In this document: piece after piece, positions 6,946-16,006 of the stretch
Layout: every line of letters starts with the position of its first letter
Numbering within the stretch: the first letter of the stretch is position 1
Source of the DNA: JANOBJ01 sp031411575
GTDB lineage: Bacteria; Pseudomonadota; Gammaproteobacteria; Burkholderiales; Burkholderiaceae_C
Reading direction: 5' to 3'
Assembly (NCBI GenBank): GCA_031411575.1
Contig: JANOBJ010000195.1
Coordinates: 1-22,872 of the forward strand
Length of the DNA: 22,872 nt
Notes under the pieces: generated by a model
Seen by the model: the letters and a program-made list of their open reading frames with translations, nothing else
What the model was told of the DNA's origin: nothing
Databases searched by the model: none
Made by a program: the position numbers and the translations under genes

Positions 6946-7710
6946 CTACGGCCGCGTGAGGCGAAACCCCGCATCGACCAGCAGCACCTCGCCACTGGTC
7001 TTGGCGGCGCCAGCGCCCAGCCACCAGGCCGCATCGGCCACGTCGTCGGGGCTGATGACGGCATCCAGCGCGGCGCGGGCCTGGTAGGCCTGCACTGTCG
7101 CTGCATAACGCTCGGCGCCCAGGCCGTCCTGCATCCATGGGGTCTCCACCAGGCCGGGCGCGATCGCGTTGACGCGGATGTCGGGCGCCAGTGCCCGGGC
7201 CAGGCCCGCCGTCATGGCGTTGAGTGCGCCCTTGGACGCCATGTAGGCGATCGACGAGCCCGTGCCCATGAACGAGGCGATGGAGGAGATGTTCACCACG
7301 CCAGCGCCGAGGTTCTTGCGCAACAGCGGCACAAACGCGCGCGTCATCTGGAACGCGCCGATCACGTTCACGCTGTAAATGCGCTGAAAATCGGCGGCCG
7401 ACAAGCCATCGAGGTCTTTCAGCGCGACAAACTTGGTGGTGCCCGCGTTGTTGACCAGCACGTCTGCGCGGCCCCAGACGGCCTCGACTTCGGCGGCCAG
7501 CTCGCGGCACTGCGCGTCGTCAGAGACATCGGCGCGCACCACCAGCGCCTCGGCGCCCAGCGCGCGGCATTCGGCCGCTACCTCCTGCGCGGGCGTTTCT
7601 TCGCGCGAGTAGTTGATGACCACGTTCCAGCCATTGCCCGCGTACAGGCGCGCGGTGGACGCGCCGATGCCCGACGATGAACCCGTGACAACGCAGACCT
7701 TGCGGCTCAC
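6946..7710 (-). CDS. FabG-like SDR (3-oxoacyl reductase type)
   Basis: The 254-residue classical SDR has all standard elements: TGSSSGIG at residues 9-16, a DVSD acidic turn near 61-64, NNAG at 87-90, catalytic Ser142/143 in NISSIAS, and YMASK with Tyr156 and Lys160. It resembles 3-oxoacyl-ACP/CoA reductases (FabG-like), which interconvert 3-oxo and 3-hydroxy groups using NAD(P)H. The start is a GTG at 7710, supported by AGGAG 5 nt upstream. It lies 31 nt after the acyl-CoA ligase stop and 49 nt before the DECR-like SDR, so the three form one operon, and a 3-hydroxyacyl-CoA or similar substrate is likely. SDR substrates cannot be fixed from sequence alone. Confidence 0.88.
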   Translation of the reverse strand: MSRKVCVVTGSSSGIGASTARLYAGNGWNVVINYSREETPAQEVAAECRALGAEALVVRADVSDDAQCRELAAEVEAVWGRADVLVNNAGTTKFVALKDLDGLSAADFQRIYSVNVIGAFQMTRAFVPLLRKNLGAGVVNISSIASFMGTGSSIAYMASKGALNAMTAGLARALAPDIRVNAIAPGLVETPWMQDGLGAERYAATVQAYQARAALDAVISPDDVADAAWWLGAGAAKTSGEVLLVDAGFRLTRP

Positions 7711-7741
7711 AGGGGCTCCTGGCGGGGGTGTGACGGCAGGC

Positions 7742-9433
7742 TCATGCGTCGGCCCAGACCACCGGCTGGCGCTGGTTCAGCCATTTCTCATACCGGCCCG
7801 AGTAGGCTTCCTCGATGCGCGCGCGCTTGACCTTGAGCGTGGGCGTGACAAAGCCGTTCTCGGGCGTCCAGGGTGACGTCACCACGGCCAGGCAGTCGAG
7901 CTTCTCATGGGCTTCGAGCCGCGCGCCGATGGTGGCGAGGTGCGCGGTGAGCGAATCAACCAGCGAGGATCGGCCTTCCGCCGAGGACGCGCGCGCGGCG
8001 GCCTCGGCCGACAGCATCACGATGCCGAGCGGCTGCGCAAAGTTGGCGCCGGTGACTGCGCAGGCCTCGATGTCGGGGTGGGTCACCAGCAAATCCTCGA
8101 TCGGCGCAGGTGCGATGTACTTGCCCTTGCTGGTCTTGAACAGGTCTTTCACGCGCCCGGTGATGCGCAGGTTGCCAGCGGCGTCGGTCTTACCCTTGTC
8201 GCCGGTGCGCAGCCAGCCGTCGTCGGTGAAGGCGTCGCGGGTCTGGGCTTCTTCCCTGAAGTAGCCCTGCATCAGCGCGGCGCTGCGCATCTGGATTTCA
8301 CCGCTGACCGGGTCAATGCGGCTTTCCACGCCTTCATACGCGGGGCCAACCGAGCCCGGGTTGTAACTGCCCGGCAGCGTGGCGTGCGAGACCCCGCAGT
8401 TCTCGGTCATGCCATACACCTCGATCAGATCAAGGCCGAGGTCGCGGTACCAGCGCAACACATCGGCGGGCATGGGCGCCGCGCCGCCGGCCGCCAGCCG
8501 GCACTGGTCGAGCCCCAGGCCCTTCAAGACCTTGCGGCGCACCAGGCCGCCGATGATCGGCAGCTTGAGCAGCCGCTGCAGCTTGGCGGGCGGCAGCTTG
8601 CTGTGCACGCCCTGCTGGAACTTGACCCAGAGCCGCGGTACCGAGAAAAACACCGTGGGCCGCGCACGCTGCATGTCCTGCACAAAGGTATCGAGCGATT
8701 CGGCGAAGAACACCCGGCTGCCGTTGTACAGCACGCCCTGCTCGATCACCATGCGCTCGGCGATGTGGGCCAGCGGCAGGTAGGAGATATAGCGGTCGTC
8801 GCTGTTCATGGTGACGCGGCGCGTCGCCATCGTCAGGCCCGCAGCCAGCGCGCCAAAGGTGTGCATCACGCCCTTGGGGTTGCCGGTGGTGCCCGAGGTG
8901 TAGATCAGGGTGGCCAGCGTGTTGGCCTCGCGCACCGGCTCGCCGGCCAGGGGTTGCGTGCGGGCCACCAGTTCTGCCCAGGTGGTGGTGCGCAGTTCGG
9001 CGGGCGCCAGCGGCAGCGTGACCAGCGGCACGTTGTCGGGCACGCCGGTGGCCAGCGCGGCGGTTTCGTCGAGCTTGCCGACAAAACAGGCTTTGGCGCC
9101 GGAATGGCTCAGGATGTAGCGCAGCGCATCGCCGTTGAAGGTGGGGTAGATCGGCACCGAGACATGCCCGGCCATCCAGATCGCCAGATCGGCCAGGATC
9201 CAGTGCGCGCTGTTCTTGCCGAGGATGGCGATGGTGCTGCCCGCCGGCCAGCCCTGGGCCTGGAGCCACGCGGCCATGCGCCGGGCTTCGTCGCCCGCCT
9301 GCCGCCAGGTGATGTCCTGCACGGCGCCGCCGCCGGTGGGCTGGGTCAGAAAAATGCGGTCGGCTCGCTCGCGCTCCCAGCGATAGAAGCGTTGCAGGGG
9401 AAGATCGGCCGCCTGGACCGGATGGGTAGTCAT
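7742..9433 (-). CDS. AMP-dependent long-chain acyl-CoA synthetase
   Basis: This 563-residue member of the ANL superfamily activates a carboxylic acid, probably a fatty acid, to its CoA thioester through an acyl-adenylate. Motifs in order are the P-loop YTSGTTGNPKG at residues 178-188, YGMTE at 340-344, WLRTGD near 407-412, a hinge at about GRVKD (426-430), and the TSKGKYIAP stretch at 434-442, typical of FadD/ACSL-type ligases. The length fits bacterial long-chain ligases. The start ATG at 9433 has GAGGAA about 9 nt upstream. It is the first gene of a three-gene minus-strand operon with two SDRs, pointing to activation and redox processing of an acyl chain. It is divergent from the EEP-family gene over about 146 bp. 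The natural acid is unknown. Confidence 0.92.
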   Translation of the reverse strand: MTTHPVQAADLPLQRFYRWERERADRIFLTQPTGGGAVQDITWRQAGDEARRMAAWLQAQGWPAGSTIAILGKNSAHWILADLAIWMAGHVSVPIYPTFNGDALRYILSHSGAKACFVGKLDETAALATGVPDNVPLVTLPLAPAELRTTTWAELVARTQPLAGEPVREANTLATLIYTSGTTGNPKGVMHTFGALAAGLTMATRRVTMNSDDRYISYLPLAHIAERMVIEQGVLYNGSRVFFAESLDTFVQDMQRARPTVFFSVPRLWVKFQQGVHSKLPPAKLQRLLKLPIIGGLVRRKVLKGLGLDQCRLAAGGAAPMPADVLRWYRDLGLDLIEVYGMTENCGVSHATLPGSYNPGSVGPAYEGVESRIDPVSGEIQMRSAALMQGYFREEAQTRDAFTDDGWLRTGDKGKTDAAGNLRITGRVKDLFKTSKGKYIAPAPIEDLLVTHPDIEACAVTGANFAQPLGIVMLSAEAAARASSAEGRSSLVDSLTAHLATIGARLEAHEKLDCLAVVTSPWTPENGFVTPTLKVKRARIEEAYSGRYEKWLNQRQPVVWADA

Positions 9434-9579
9434 GTTGGGGGTTCCTCGGTGAAGCGCCCATGCTGCGGGTTCAGGGCGGGCTGATCAACGGTATTGACCC
9501 TAGGAACCAGGCCTGCAACTGACTTGCGCGTGTCGTTTTCGGTGCTTAAGCTCGGGGACTCACGCCACAGGGAGCCACC

Positions 9580-10692
9580 ATGCGCATTGCCACCTTCAAT
9601 GTCGAGAACCTGTTTAGTCGACCCCGGGCTCTCAACCACTCCGACCCGGCCATCGGGCAACCGGTGCTGGACGACTTCCGGCTGCTCAATGCGCTGCTGA
9701 AATCCCCCGTCTATTCCGACCCCATCCGGGCGCAGATCGAGGCCTTGATCGACAAATACGACCTCATGAGCCGCACCAGGACGCATAGGGACCTGCGCCT
9801 GCGCGAGGTGCGCGGCAAGCTCTGGACCGATCACAACGACGGCACGCGCACCTGGGAGGCTGCGGGCTCGGACGATTTTCTGGGCTGGGTGGAACTGGTC
9901 ACCGAACCGATCACCGACATGGCGATTGACCACACGGCGCAGGTGCTGGCCGCCGTCAACGCTGATATCCAGGTGCTGGTGGAGATCGAGAACCGCGTCA
10001 CGCTGCAGCGCTTTCATGACGACGTGCTGATGCCGATGCTGCCCGGGGCGAGTCGCTTCACGCACTGCCTGCTGATGGACGGCAACGATCCGCGCGGCAT
10101 TGACCTCGGGCTGATGTCGCGCGTGCCGGTCGACGGCATGCGCACCCACATCGAGCGCAAGGCCGCCAGCGGCGGGCCGATGTTCCCGCGGGACTGCGCG
10201 GCCTACTTCTTTGCACTGCCCAGCGGCGACCAGATGGTGCTGCTGGCCAACCACTTCTCCAGCCAGGCGTCGGACCGCACCGGCAAGCGGCGCCGCGAGC
10301 AGGCCACCGACGTGGCGCGCATCGTGGACGCCATGCTGCTGTTCACGCCCCACGTGGCGGTGGCGGGCGATCTGAACGAAGCGCCCGCCCGCGGCAGCCT
10401 GGCCGCGCTGCTGCAGCACCCGGAGCTGAAGGATGCGATGGCGATGCCGCAGTACGCCGAGGCCGCGAAATTCCCGGGTACCTACAAGACCGGGAGCGCG
10501 GTCAACAAGCTCGACTACCTGCTGCTGTCCACCGCGTTGCAGGCTCGGGTACAGGCGGTCGGGGTGGAGCGGCGTGGCACCCGCAGTACAAAATGGGAGT
10601 CGTTCCCCGAGTTGCAGGCGCTGCCCGTGGCGAGGGCCGAGCGCTTTCAGGCGTCGGATCACCATTGCCTGTGGGTCGATATCGACTTGTGA
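9580..10692 (+). CDS. Endonuclease/exonuclease/phosphatase (EEP) family protein
   Basis: The 370-residue protein has the EEP metal-dependent phosphoesterase fold. Signatures in order are TFNVENL at residues 4-10 (Asn metal/phosphate contact), VEIEN near residue 143 (metal-binding Glu), NDPRGIDLGLMSR, ANHFSS, GDLNEAP (catalytic Asp/Asn), KLDYLLLS and the terminal ASDHHCLW (Asp-His pair). Family members hydrolyse nucleic acids, phosphoinositides or other phosphodiesters. No signal peptide is visible, so a cytosolic location is likely. A long charged insertion at about residues 55-85 follows the first motif. The ATG at 9580 is preceded by GGGAG. It stands alone, divergent from the acyl-CoA ligase operon and followed by a hairpin repeat. 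Substrate unknown. Confidence 0.88.
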   Translation: MRIATFNVENLFSRPRALNHSDPAIGQPVLDDFRLLNALLKSPVYSDPIRAQIEALIDKYDLMSRTRTHRDLRLREVRGKLWTDHNDGTRTWEAAGSDDFLGWVELVTEPITDMAIDHTAQVLAAVNADIQVLVEIENRVTLQRFHDDVLMPMLPGASRFTHCLLMDGNDPRGIDLGLMSRVPVDGMRTHIERKAASGGPMFPRDCAAYFFALPSGDQMVLLANHFSSQASDRTGKRRREQATDVARIVDAMLLFTPHVAVAGDLNEAPARGSLAALLQHPELKDAMAMPQYAEAAKFPGTYKTGSAVNKLDYLLLSTALQARVQAVGVERRGTRSTKWESFPELQALPVARAERFQASDHHCLWVDIDL

Positions 10693-10714
10693 GGGCTGGC
10701 GCACGGAAGAATTT

Positions 10715-10783
10715 GCATTTTCAGTGTCAAATAGGCTTGTTGTCCCCGTCTGTTGGTCATAGTTTGCTATATTTATAATAGCA
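10715..10783 (+). repeat. Interspersed hairpin repeat, copy B
   Basis: Second copy, aligned without gaps to copy A. Its hairpin is the strongest of the four: AGTTTGCTAT (10761-10770) and ATAGCAAACT (10778-10787) are perfect 10-bp inverted arms around a 7-nt loop. It lies 22 nt after the EEP gene and 37 nt before the DUF808 gene. It contains TATAAT at 10774-10779, which could serve as a -10 box, but no good -35 is seen at 16-18 bp spacing. Confidence 0.7.
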
Positions 10784-10820
10784 AACTATCTTCCCTTCAA
10801 TCGTCCATAGGTTTCCATCC

Positions 10821-11755
<935 letters not shown>

Positions 11756-11759
<4 letters not shown>

Positions 11760-12067
11760 GCCAGCGTGCGCACCAGATGCCGCACGCCCTTGTGGGCGAC
11801 CCAGTCTGCGGTGGCGGCGTCCATGGCCCGGAAGTGGGCCGAACCCAGATGGGCCTTGACAGCCGCTTCGTCGTCATACAACTCATACAGGTAGAAGATG
11901 GCGGGATCGGTCGGGTCGCGGCAGACGTCGAACCTGCGGCAACCCGGCTCATCGCGCACGGATGCGCGCGCGTTGATGGCAATGGCCTCGGCGAACGCGT
12001 CGATGAACGCCGGCTTGATGGTGAACTCGACGATCAGCGCGTACAGGTCGGTGGATGGGGCAATCAT
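11756..12067 (-). CDS. Small ABM-fold protein (putative quinol monooxygenase/isomerase-like)
   Basis: The 103-residue protein belongs to the dimeric alpha/beta-barrel ABM family, related to YgiN and LsrG. Evidence is the N-terminal strand YALIVEFTIKP, the EPGCRRFDVCRD block at about residues 40-51, and YELYDDEAAVKAHLGSAHFRAM at about 61-82. Members include quinol monooxygenases and, in LsrG, a cofactor-free isomerase of a sugar-like metabolite. The ATG at 12067 overlaps the TGA of dctM by 4 nt, so it is the last, translationally coupled gene of the eight-gene operon; longer open frames lie inside dctM and are rejected. In this setting a small isomerase or enediol-processing role on the pathway sugar acid is plausible, but it is only inferred from position. 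Confidence 0.85.
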
Positions 12068-13353
12068 AAGGATTGAATCAGGCGGGGCAGCCAGGTGGAC
12101 AGGCTGGGGATGTAGGTGATCAGCAGCACCACCACCAGCGTCGCGCCCATCAGCGGCACCAGCGCCTTCGAGATCTCGCCGATGCCAGCGCCCGCCAGCC
12201 TGGCCGCAACGAACAGTGTGCCGCCGACCGGCGGCGTGTACAGCGCGATCGCCAGATTGGCCGTCATCACCACGCCGATGTGCACCATGTCCATCTTGAA
12301 GGCCTGCGCCAGCGGGAGGAACAGCGGGGCTGTCAGCAGCAGCGCCGGCAGCGGCTCGATGAAGATGCCGATCAGCAACAGGCAGACGTTGAACAGCAGC
12401 AAGAAGACCCACGGCTCGTGCGCCACCGACTGCACCCATTCCGCCATCTGCATCGCGACCTGCTCCACCGTGATCAGCCAGGCCAGCGCGCCGGTGGCAC
12501 CAATCACCAGCATGACGGTGGCGCTGGTCATGAACGCGCTCAACAGCAACGCCGGGATCCGGTCCCAGGACAGATCCTTGTAGAAAAACAGCGACACGAC
12601 GAGGCCATAGACCACCGCCACCGCCGCCGATTCGCTGGGCGTGAACAGACCCGACCAGATGCCGCCAATGATGATGACCGGCATCAGCAACGCCGGGCCC
12701 GCGTCACGCGTGGCGGCCCAGATCTGGGCCAACGAGGCGCGCTCGTCACCGTTGTCGCAACCGGTCTTCCGGCCATGCCACATGCACACTAGGATCAGCG
12801 CCAGCGCCGACACAAAGGCGGGCAACAGGCCGGCCATGGAGAGCGCGCGCATCGACACGCCCGACACGAAGGCATAGACCAGAAACGGGATCGACAGCGG
12901 CATCAGCAAGGCCAGGGTGCCCGCTACCGCCAGCAAGGCGCCCGCGAAGGCGCGCGAGTAGCCGCGCTGGATCATGGCGGGAATCACCAGCGAACCAATC
13001 GCGGCGGTGTCGGCAATCGCCGACCCGGATACGCCGCCAAACAGCATGCAACTCACCACCGTCACCACCCCCAGGCCGCCGGGCAGCCAGCCAAACAGCA
13101 CGCGCGCAAACGCCACGATGCGTTTACCCACGCCACCCTGGCTCAACAGCTCGCCGGCAAAGATGAACAGCGGCACGGCCAGCAGGATGAAGGGTTCCAC
13201 GCCGCCGATAAACGACAGGAAGATGGTTTCCAGCGGATGCGACAGCCTCTTGGCCCAGATGATGCCCACCGTGGTGGCCAGCAAGGCAAACACCAGTGGC
13301 ACACCCGCCAGCGCGATCAGGAAGAAAACGCCAAACAGCGTCAGAGCGAACAT
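12064..13353 (-). CDS. dctM: TRAP transporter large permease (DctM)
   Basis: The 429-residue, almost wholly hydrophobic protein is the large membrane subunit of a tripartite ATP-independent periplasmic transporter. It carries the solute across the inner membrane in symport with ions. The N-terminus MFALTLFGVFFLIALAGVPL, the LFIFAGELLSQGGVGKRIV block near residue 65, and GGVSGSAIADTAAIGSLVIPAM near 106 are hallmark DctM stretches. The length equals the family norm. The start is 3 nt after the dctQ stop, with a GGAG-type ribosome binding site within the end of dctQ. It forms one transporter with the DctQ and DctP encoded immediately upstream. Confidence 0.95.
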   Translation of the reverse strand: MFALTLFGVFFLIALAGVPLVFALLATTVGIIWAKRLSHPLETIFLSFIGGVEPFILLAVPLFIFAGELLSQGGVGKRIVAFARVLFGWLPGGLGVVTVVSCMLFGGVSGSAIADTAAIGSLVIPAMIQRGYSRAFAGALLAVAGTLALLMPLSIPFLVYAFVSGVSMRALSMAGLLPAFVSALALILVCMWHGRKTGCDNGDERASLAQIWAATRDAGPALLMPVIIIGGIWSGLFTPSESAAVAVVYGLVVSLFFYKDLSWDRIPALLLSAFMTSATVMLVIGATGALAWLITVEQVAMQMAEWVQSVAHEPWVFLLLFNVCLLLIGIFIEPLPALLLTAPLFLPLAQAFKMDMVHIGVVMTANLAIALYTPPVGGTLFVAARLAGAGIGEISKALVPLMGATLVVVLLITYIPSLSTWLPRLIQSL

Positions 13354-13356
13354 CCC

Positions 13357-13881
13357 TTACTCCGGTTGCGGGTAGCGTTGCTCGCGCGGCACGCCGCGCA
13401 GCGTCTGCCACCAGTCGAAACCCACGAACAGCAGCATGAAGCTGCAGCCCACGGCCATGCCCATGTACTGGATGGCCATGGGCCACTGCAACACCGTGAG
13501 TTCGTTGGACCAATTCGCGGCCACCAGCTTCCAGCCGTACCAGACCAGAATGGCGAGCACCGTCACGCAGACGCCGGTGACGGCCACGTCGGCCCAGCGC
13601 CGGGCGGCGGGTTGCAGCTTGTCGATGAACTCGGTGATCATCATGTGCGTGCCGCGCCGGGACGCGGCGGCACCGCCCAGAAACGTCACCCAAACCATCA
13701 GCAGTTCGCCGAACTCGGTGACCCAGGCGAGGTCCTTGTTGAACAGGTGCAGCGCGACATTGAAGAACACCAGGCCCGCCATGAAGGCGCCGATCACGAT
13801 CACGGCCCAGTCGACCAGTGCGCCCAGCACCCGCAGGGGCGCAGGCGCAGGGCCTGCCGGTGGCAGGGATATTCTGGACAT
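13357..13881 (-). CDS. dctQ: TRAP transporter small permease (DctQ)
   Basis: The 174-residue protein is the small membrane subunit of the TRAP transporter. Four hydrophobic segments are visible, at about residues 20-42, 55-72, 95-115 and 135-155. The family marker EFGELLMVWVTFLGGA at about 60-75 and the following RRGTHM stretch are clear. It stabilises DctM and docks the binding protein. The ATG at 13881 is chosen because it lies 16 nt after the dctP stop and starts just before the first membrane segment; the longer frame to 14085 overlaps dctP. No strong Shine-Dalgarno is seen, so coupling with dctP translation is likely. Confidence 0.92.
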   Translation of the reverse strand: MSRISLPPAGPAPAPLRVLGALVDWAVIVIGAFMAGLVFFNVALHLFNKDLAWVTEFGELLMVWVTFLGGAAASRRGTHMMITEFIDKLQPAARRWADVAVTGVCVTVLAILVWYGWKLVAANWSNELTVLQWPMAIQYMGMAVGCSFMLLFVGFDWWQTLRGVPREQRYPQPE

Positions 13882-13897
13882 GGCGGTCGGGCCGGGC

Positions 13898-14893
13898 TTA
13901 CTTGGCGGTCTTGCGCAGGGCTGCGGCGTCGGCCAGGATGGCGTCCACATCCGCGCCGTACTTGTCGCGCGCTTTTGCGTACACCGGCTGTACCGCTGTG
14001 CGGAAGGCGGCCACGTTGGGTTTGGCGTTGATCTTCGCACCCTTGGAGGCCATCTCCTTGAGCTGGTTGTCGTCGTTTCCGGCAATCATCTCGCGGCTGA
14101 ATCGGCCCGCGATTTGCGCGGCCTCGGTGATCGCCTTCTGGTCGGCCGGTGACAGCTTGACCCAGGTTTTTTCGCTCACGGCCAGCGGTATCGGGCTGTA
14201 GACATGGTTGGTCAGCGTGACGTTGGGCGCGACTTCGTAGAACTTGTTCGAGTAGATGGTGTCGACCGGGTTCTCCTGGCCGCTCACGGCACCCTGCTGG
14301 ATTGCCAGGTACACCTCGGGCAGCGGCATGATCTGGATGTTGAAGCCCATCGCTTCCAGTGTCCAGCGCATCATCTCGTTGGGAAACGTGCGCAGCTTCT
14401 TGCCCTTGGCGTCGTCGGGGGAGTTCAACGGGTCTTTCGTTGTCATGCTGCGAAAACCGGCTTCCCATGTGGCGAGGAAGCGGAAGCCTTTCGCTGGCGC
14501 CTTGTCGAATTGTGCCTTGAGCCACTTGGATTCGTCGTAGAGCTTCCAGCCCTGTGCGTAGTTTTCCACCAGGTAGGGCAGTGCCGTGAGGTTCAGAGTA
14601 GGCACGTGTGGCGCATACGAGCCGGTGCCCGATACCGTGAAGTCGATGCCGCCCAGCGCGAGCTGTTCGATGTTCTTGGGGTCATTGCCCAGCTGGCTGC
14701 AGCAAAACACCTGCACCTTGTAGCGGCCCTGCGTCAGCTCCTCGACCTTCTTGCCAAACAGCACGGCGGCGGCGTGGCGCGCGCCCTGCTGCTGGTCGGT
14801 GTGGCTGAACTTGAGGATGGTCTGGGCCGATGCCAGCGGTGCAGCCAGAGCGAGGGCGAGTGCCGCCAGGGCAGGTTTCAGGGGGAAGTTCAT
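13898..14893 (-). CDS. dctP: TRAP transporter substrate-binding protein (DctP)
   Basis: The 331-residue periplasmic protein captures the solute for the DctQM permease. It has a signal peptide (hydrophobic 7-20, cleavage near ASAQ at 21-24). Family markers are FSHTDQQQGARHAAAVLFGKKVEELTQGR, GKKLRTFPNE with Arg168 at the position that normally salt-bridges the substrate carboxylate, EVYLAIQQGAVSGQENPV at about 193-210, and LTNHVYSP. The Arg implies a carboxylate ligand, as for nearly all DctP-type TRAPs. Arg148 in GFRSMTT is a second likely pocket residue. The ATG has AGGAG about 8 nt upstream. It lies 30 nt after the Gfo/Idh/MocA gene, the widest gap in the operon. Confidence 0.95.
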   Translation of the reverse strand: MNFPLKPALAALALALAAPLASAQTILKFSHTDQQQGARHAAAVLFGKKVEELTQGRYKVQVFCCSQLGNDPKNIEQLALGGIDFTVSGTGSYAPHVPTLNLTALPYLVENYAQGWKLYDESKWLKAQFDKAPAKGFRFLATWEAGFRSMTTKDPLNSPDDAKGKKLRTFPNEMMRWTLEAMGFNIQIMPLPEVYLAIQQGAVSGQENPVDTIYSNKFYEVAPNVTLTNHVYSPIPLAVSEKTWVKLSPADQKAITEAAQIAGRFSREMIAGNDDNQLKEMASKGAKINAKPNVAAFRTAVQPVYAKARDKYGADVDAILADAAALRKTAK

Positions 14894-14923
14894 GGTGTTG
14901 TCTCCTGGGTGAAAAAGGTTGCA

Positions 14924-16006
14924 TCACGCCGCGCAGGCCGTAGCCGCAGCAGCAGTGGGCAGCTCGATGCGCTGTCCGGTGTCGTGCGAGCGGTAGACCG
15001 CTTCGCGGATGCGCAGGTTGGTGAGGTAGTCGCGCGCCTGGTTCTCAAGCGGCGTGCCACTCCGCAGGTGCGCGACCACGTGTCGCTGCAGGTTGGCGCA
15101 GGCGCCACCGCCAAATCCGTCGGCGCGGCCACGGTCGTACGCATGTTCGCGCTCGTCGCCCTGGTGCGGCTTGAACCACAGACGCGCTTCGCCGTCCAGC
15201 CGCAGCACGCCGGCCGCGCCTTCGAGCCACATCTCGCCCATGGTGCGGCGCGGGTTGCGGGCCACATGGTCATTGAGGCGGTTGCCGTCAAACAGGCCGC
15301 TCGCGCCCCCGGCAAACTCGAACACGATCAGCCCGGCGTCTTCGCCGGCGATCACCGGGTTCAGGCGCCGCAGCCGCGCATAGACCGCCGTCACGTCTCC
15401 GCACAGGTAGCGGAAGCTGTCGATCAGGTGGATGGCGGTCTCCAGCACCAGCAGGCGCGGCATGGTCTGGAAATAGGGTTGCCGGTCGAGATAAGCGTTC
15501 GGGCCCTGGCCATCGCCCGGGCGCAGGCGAAAACTCACGCCGTGCAGACGGCCCAACGTGCCGTTGTCGATCAGTCGCCGCGCTTCGCGGAACCACGGCA
15601 TGAAGCGGAAGTTCTCATGCACCACCAGCGGCTTGTTCATGCGGTCGGCCAGGTCGGCCAGCGACTCGGCTTCGGCAAGGTCGAGGCCGAACGGCTTCTG
15701 GCAGATCACCAACGCGCTGTGGGGCAACGACTCGGCCACCACCGCGCCCTGGCTGGCAGGCGGCACCGTGATGTCGATGATGTGGGGCTGCACGGCGGGC
15801 AGCAGCTCGCGGGCCTGGGTGCTGACATTGGCGATGCCGAAGCGCGTGGCCAGGGCTTCGGCGCGTGGCCGGTGGGTGTCGCACAGTGCCACCACCTGTG
15901 CTCCCGCCACTGCGCGCCAGCCTTCCAGATGGAACTGGCTGAAATAGCCGGCGCCAATCACCACCACCCTGAGTGGCGCGGGCGCAGCGTGCGAGGGGGT
16001 GCTCAC
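14924..16006 (-). CDS. Gfo/Idh/MocA family oxidoreductase
   Basis: The 360-residue NAD(P)-dependent enzyme belongs to the family that oxidises or reduces sugars, sugar acids and inositols. The N-terminal Rossmann domain begins VVVIGAGYFSQFH at residues 14-26, with Asp43 near the expected cofactor-binding acid. QKPFG at 103-107 carries the conserved lysine (Lys104; the motif is usually EKP). ETAIHLIDSFRYL at 189-201 contains the His193/Asp196 substrate residues. The start is a GTG at 16006 that overlaps the TGA of the upstream dehydrogenase (GTGA), with GGAAGG just upstream. Position between a lactonase/dehydrogenase block and a TRAP system suggests action on the transported acid or its oxo product. 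The exact substrate is unknown. Confidence 0.9.
   Translation of the reverse strand: MSTPSHAAPAPLRVVVIGAGYFSQFHLEGWRAVAGAQVVALCDTHRPRAEALATRFGIANVSTQARELLPAVQPHIIDITVPPASQGAVVAESLPHSALVICQKPFGLDLAEAESLADLADRMNKPLVVHENFRFMPWFREARRLIDNGTLGRLHGVSFRLRPGDGQGPNAYLDRQPYFQTMPRLLVLETAIHLIDSFRYLCGDVTAVYARLRRLNPVIAGEDAGLIVFEFAGGASGLFDGNRLNDHVARNPRRTMGEMWLEGAAGVLRLDGEARLWFKPHQGDEREHAYDRGRADGFGGGACANLQRHVVAHLRSGTPLENQARDYLTNLRIREAVYRSHDTGQRIELPTAAAATACAA

Noticed and set aside
6997..7106. Upstream extension of the DECR-like SDR to 7106
   Set aside because: The added 70 residues overlap the FabG-like gene and read as shadow sequence, while the ATG at 6896 has a strong AGGAG.
7907..9484. 525-codon plus-strand open frame
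   Set aside because: Antisense to the acyl-CoA ligase with its complete ANL motifs.
9434..9579. Promoter for the EEP gene using TTGACC at 9494
   Set aside because: No acceptable -10 hexamer lies 16-18 bp downstream, so I cannot support it.
9430..10704. 424-codon minus-strand open frame
   Set aside because: Antisense to the EEP-family gene, whose metal-binding motifs are intact.
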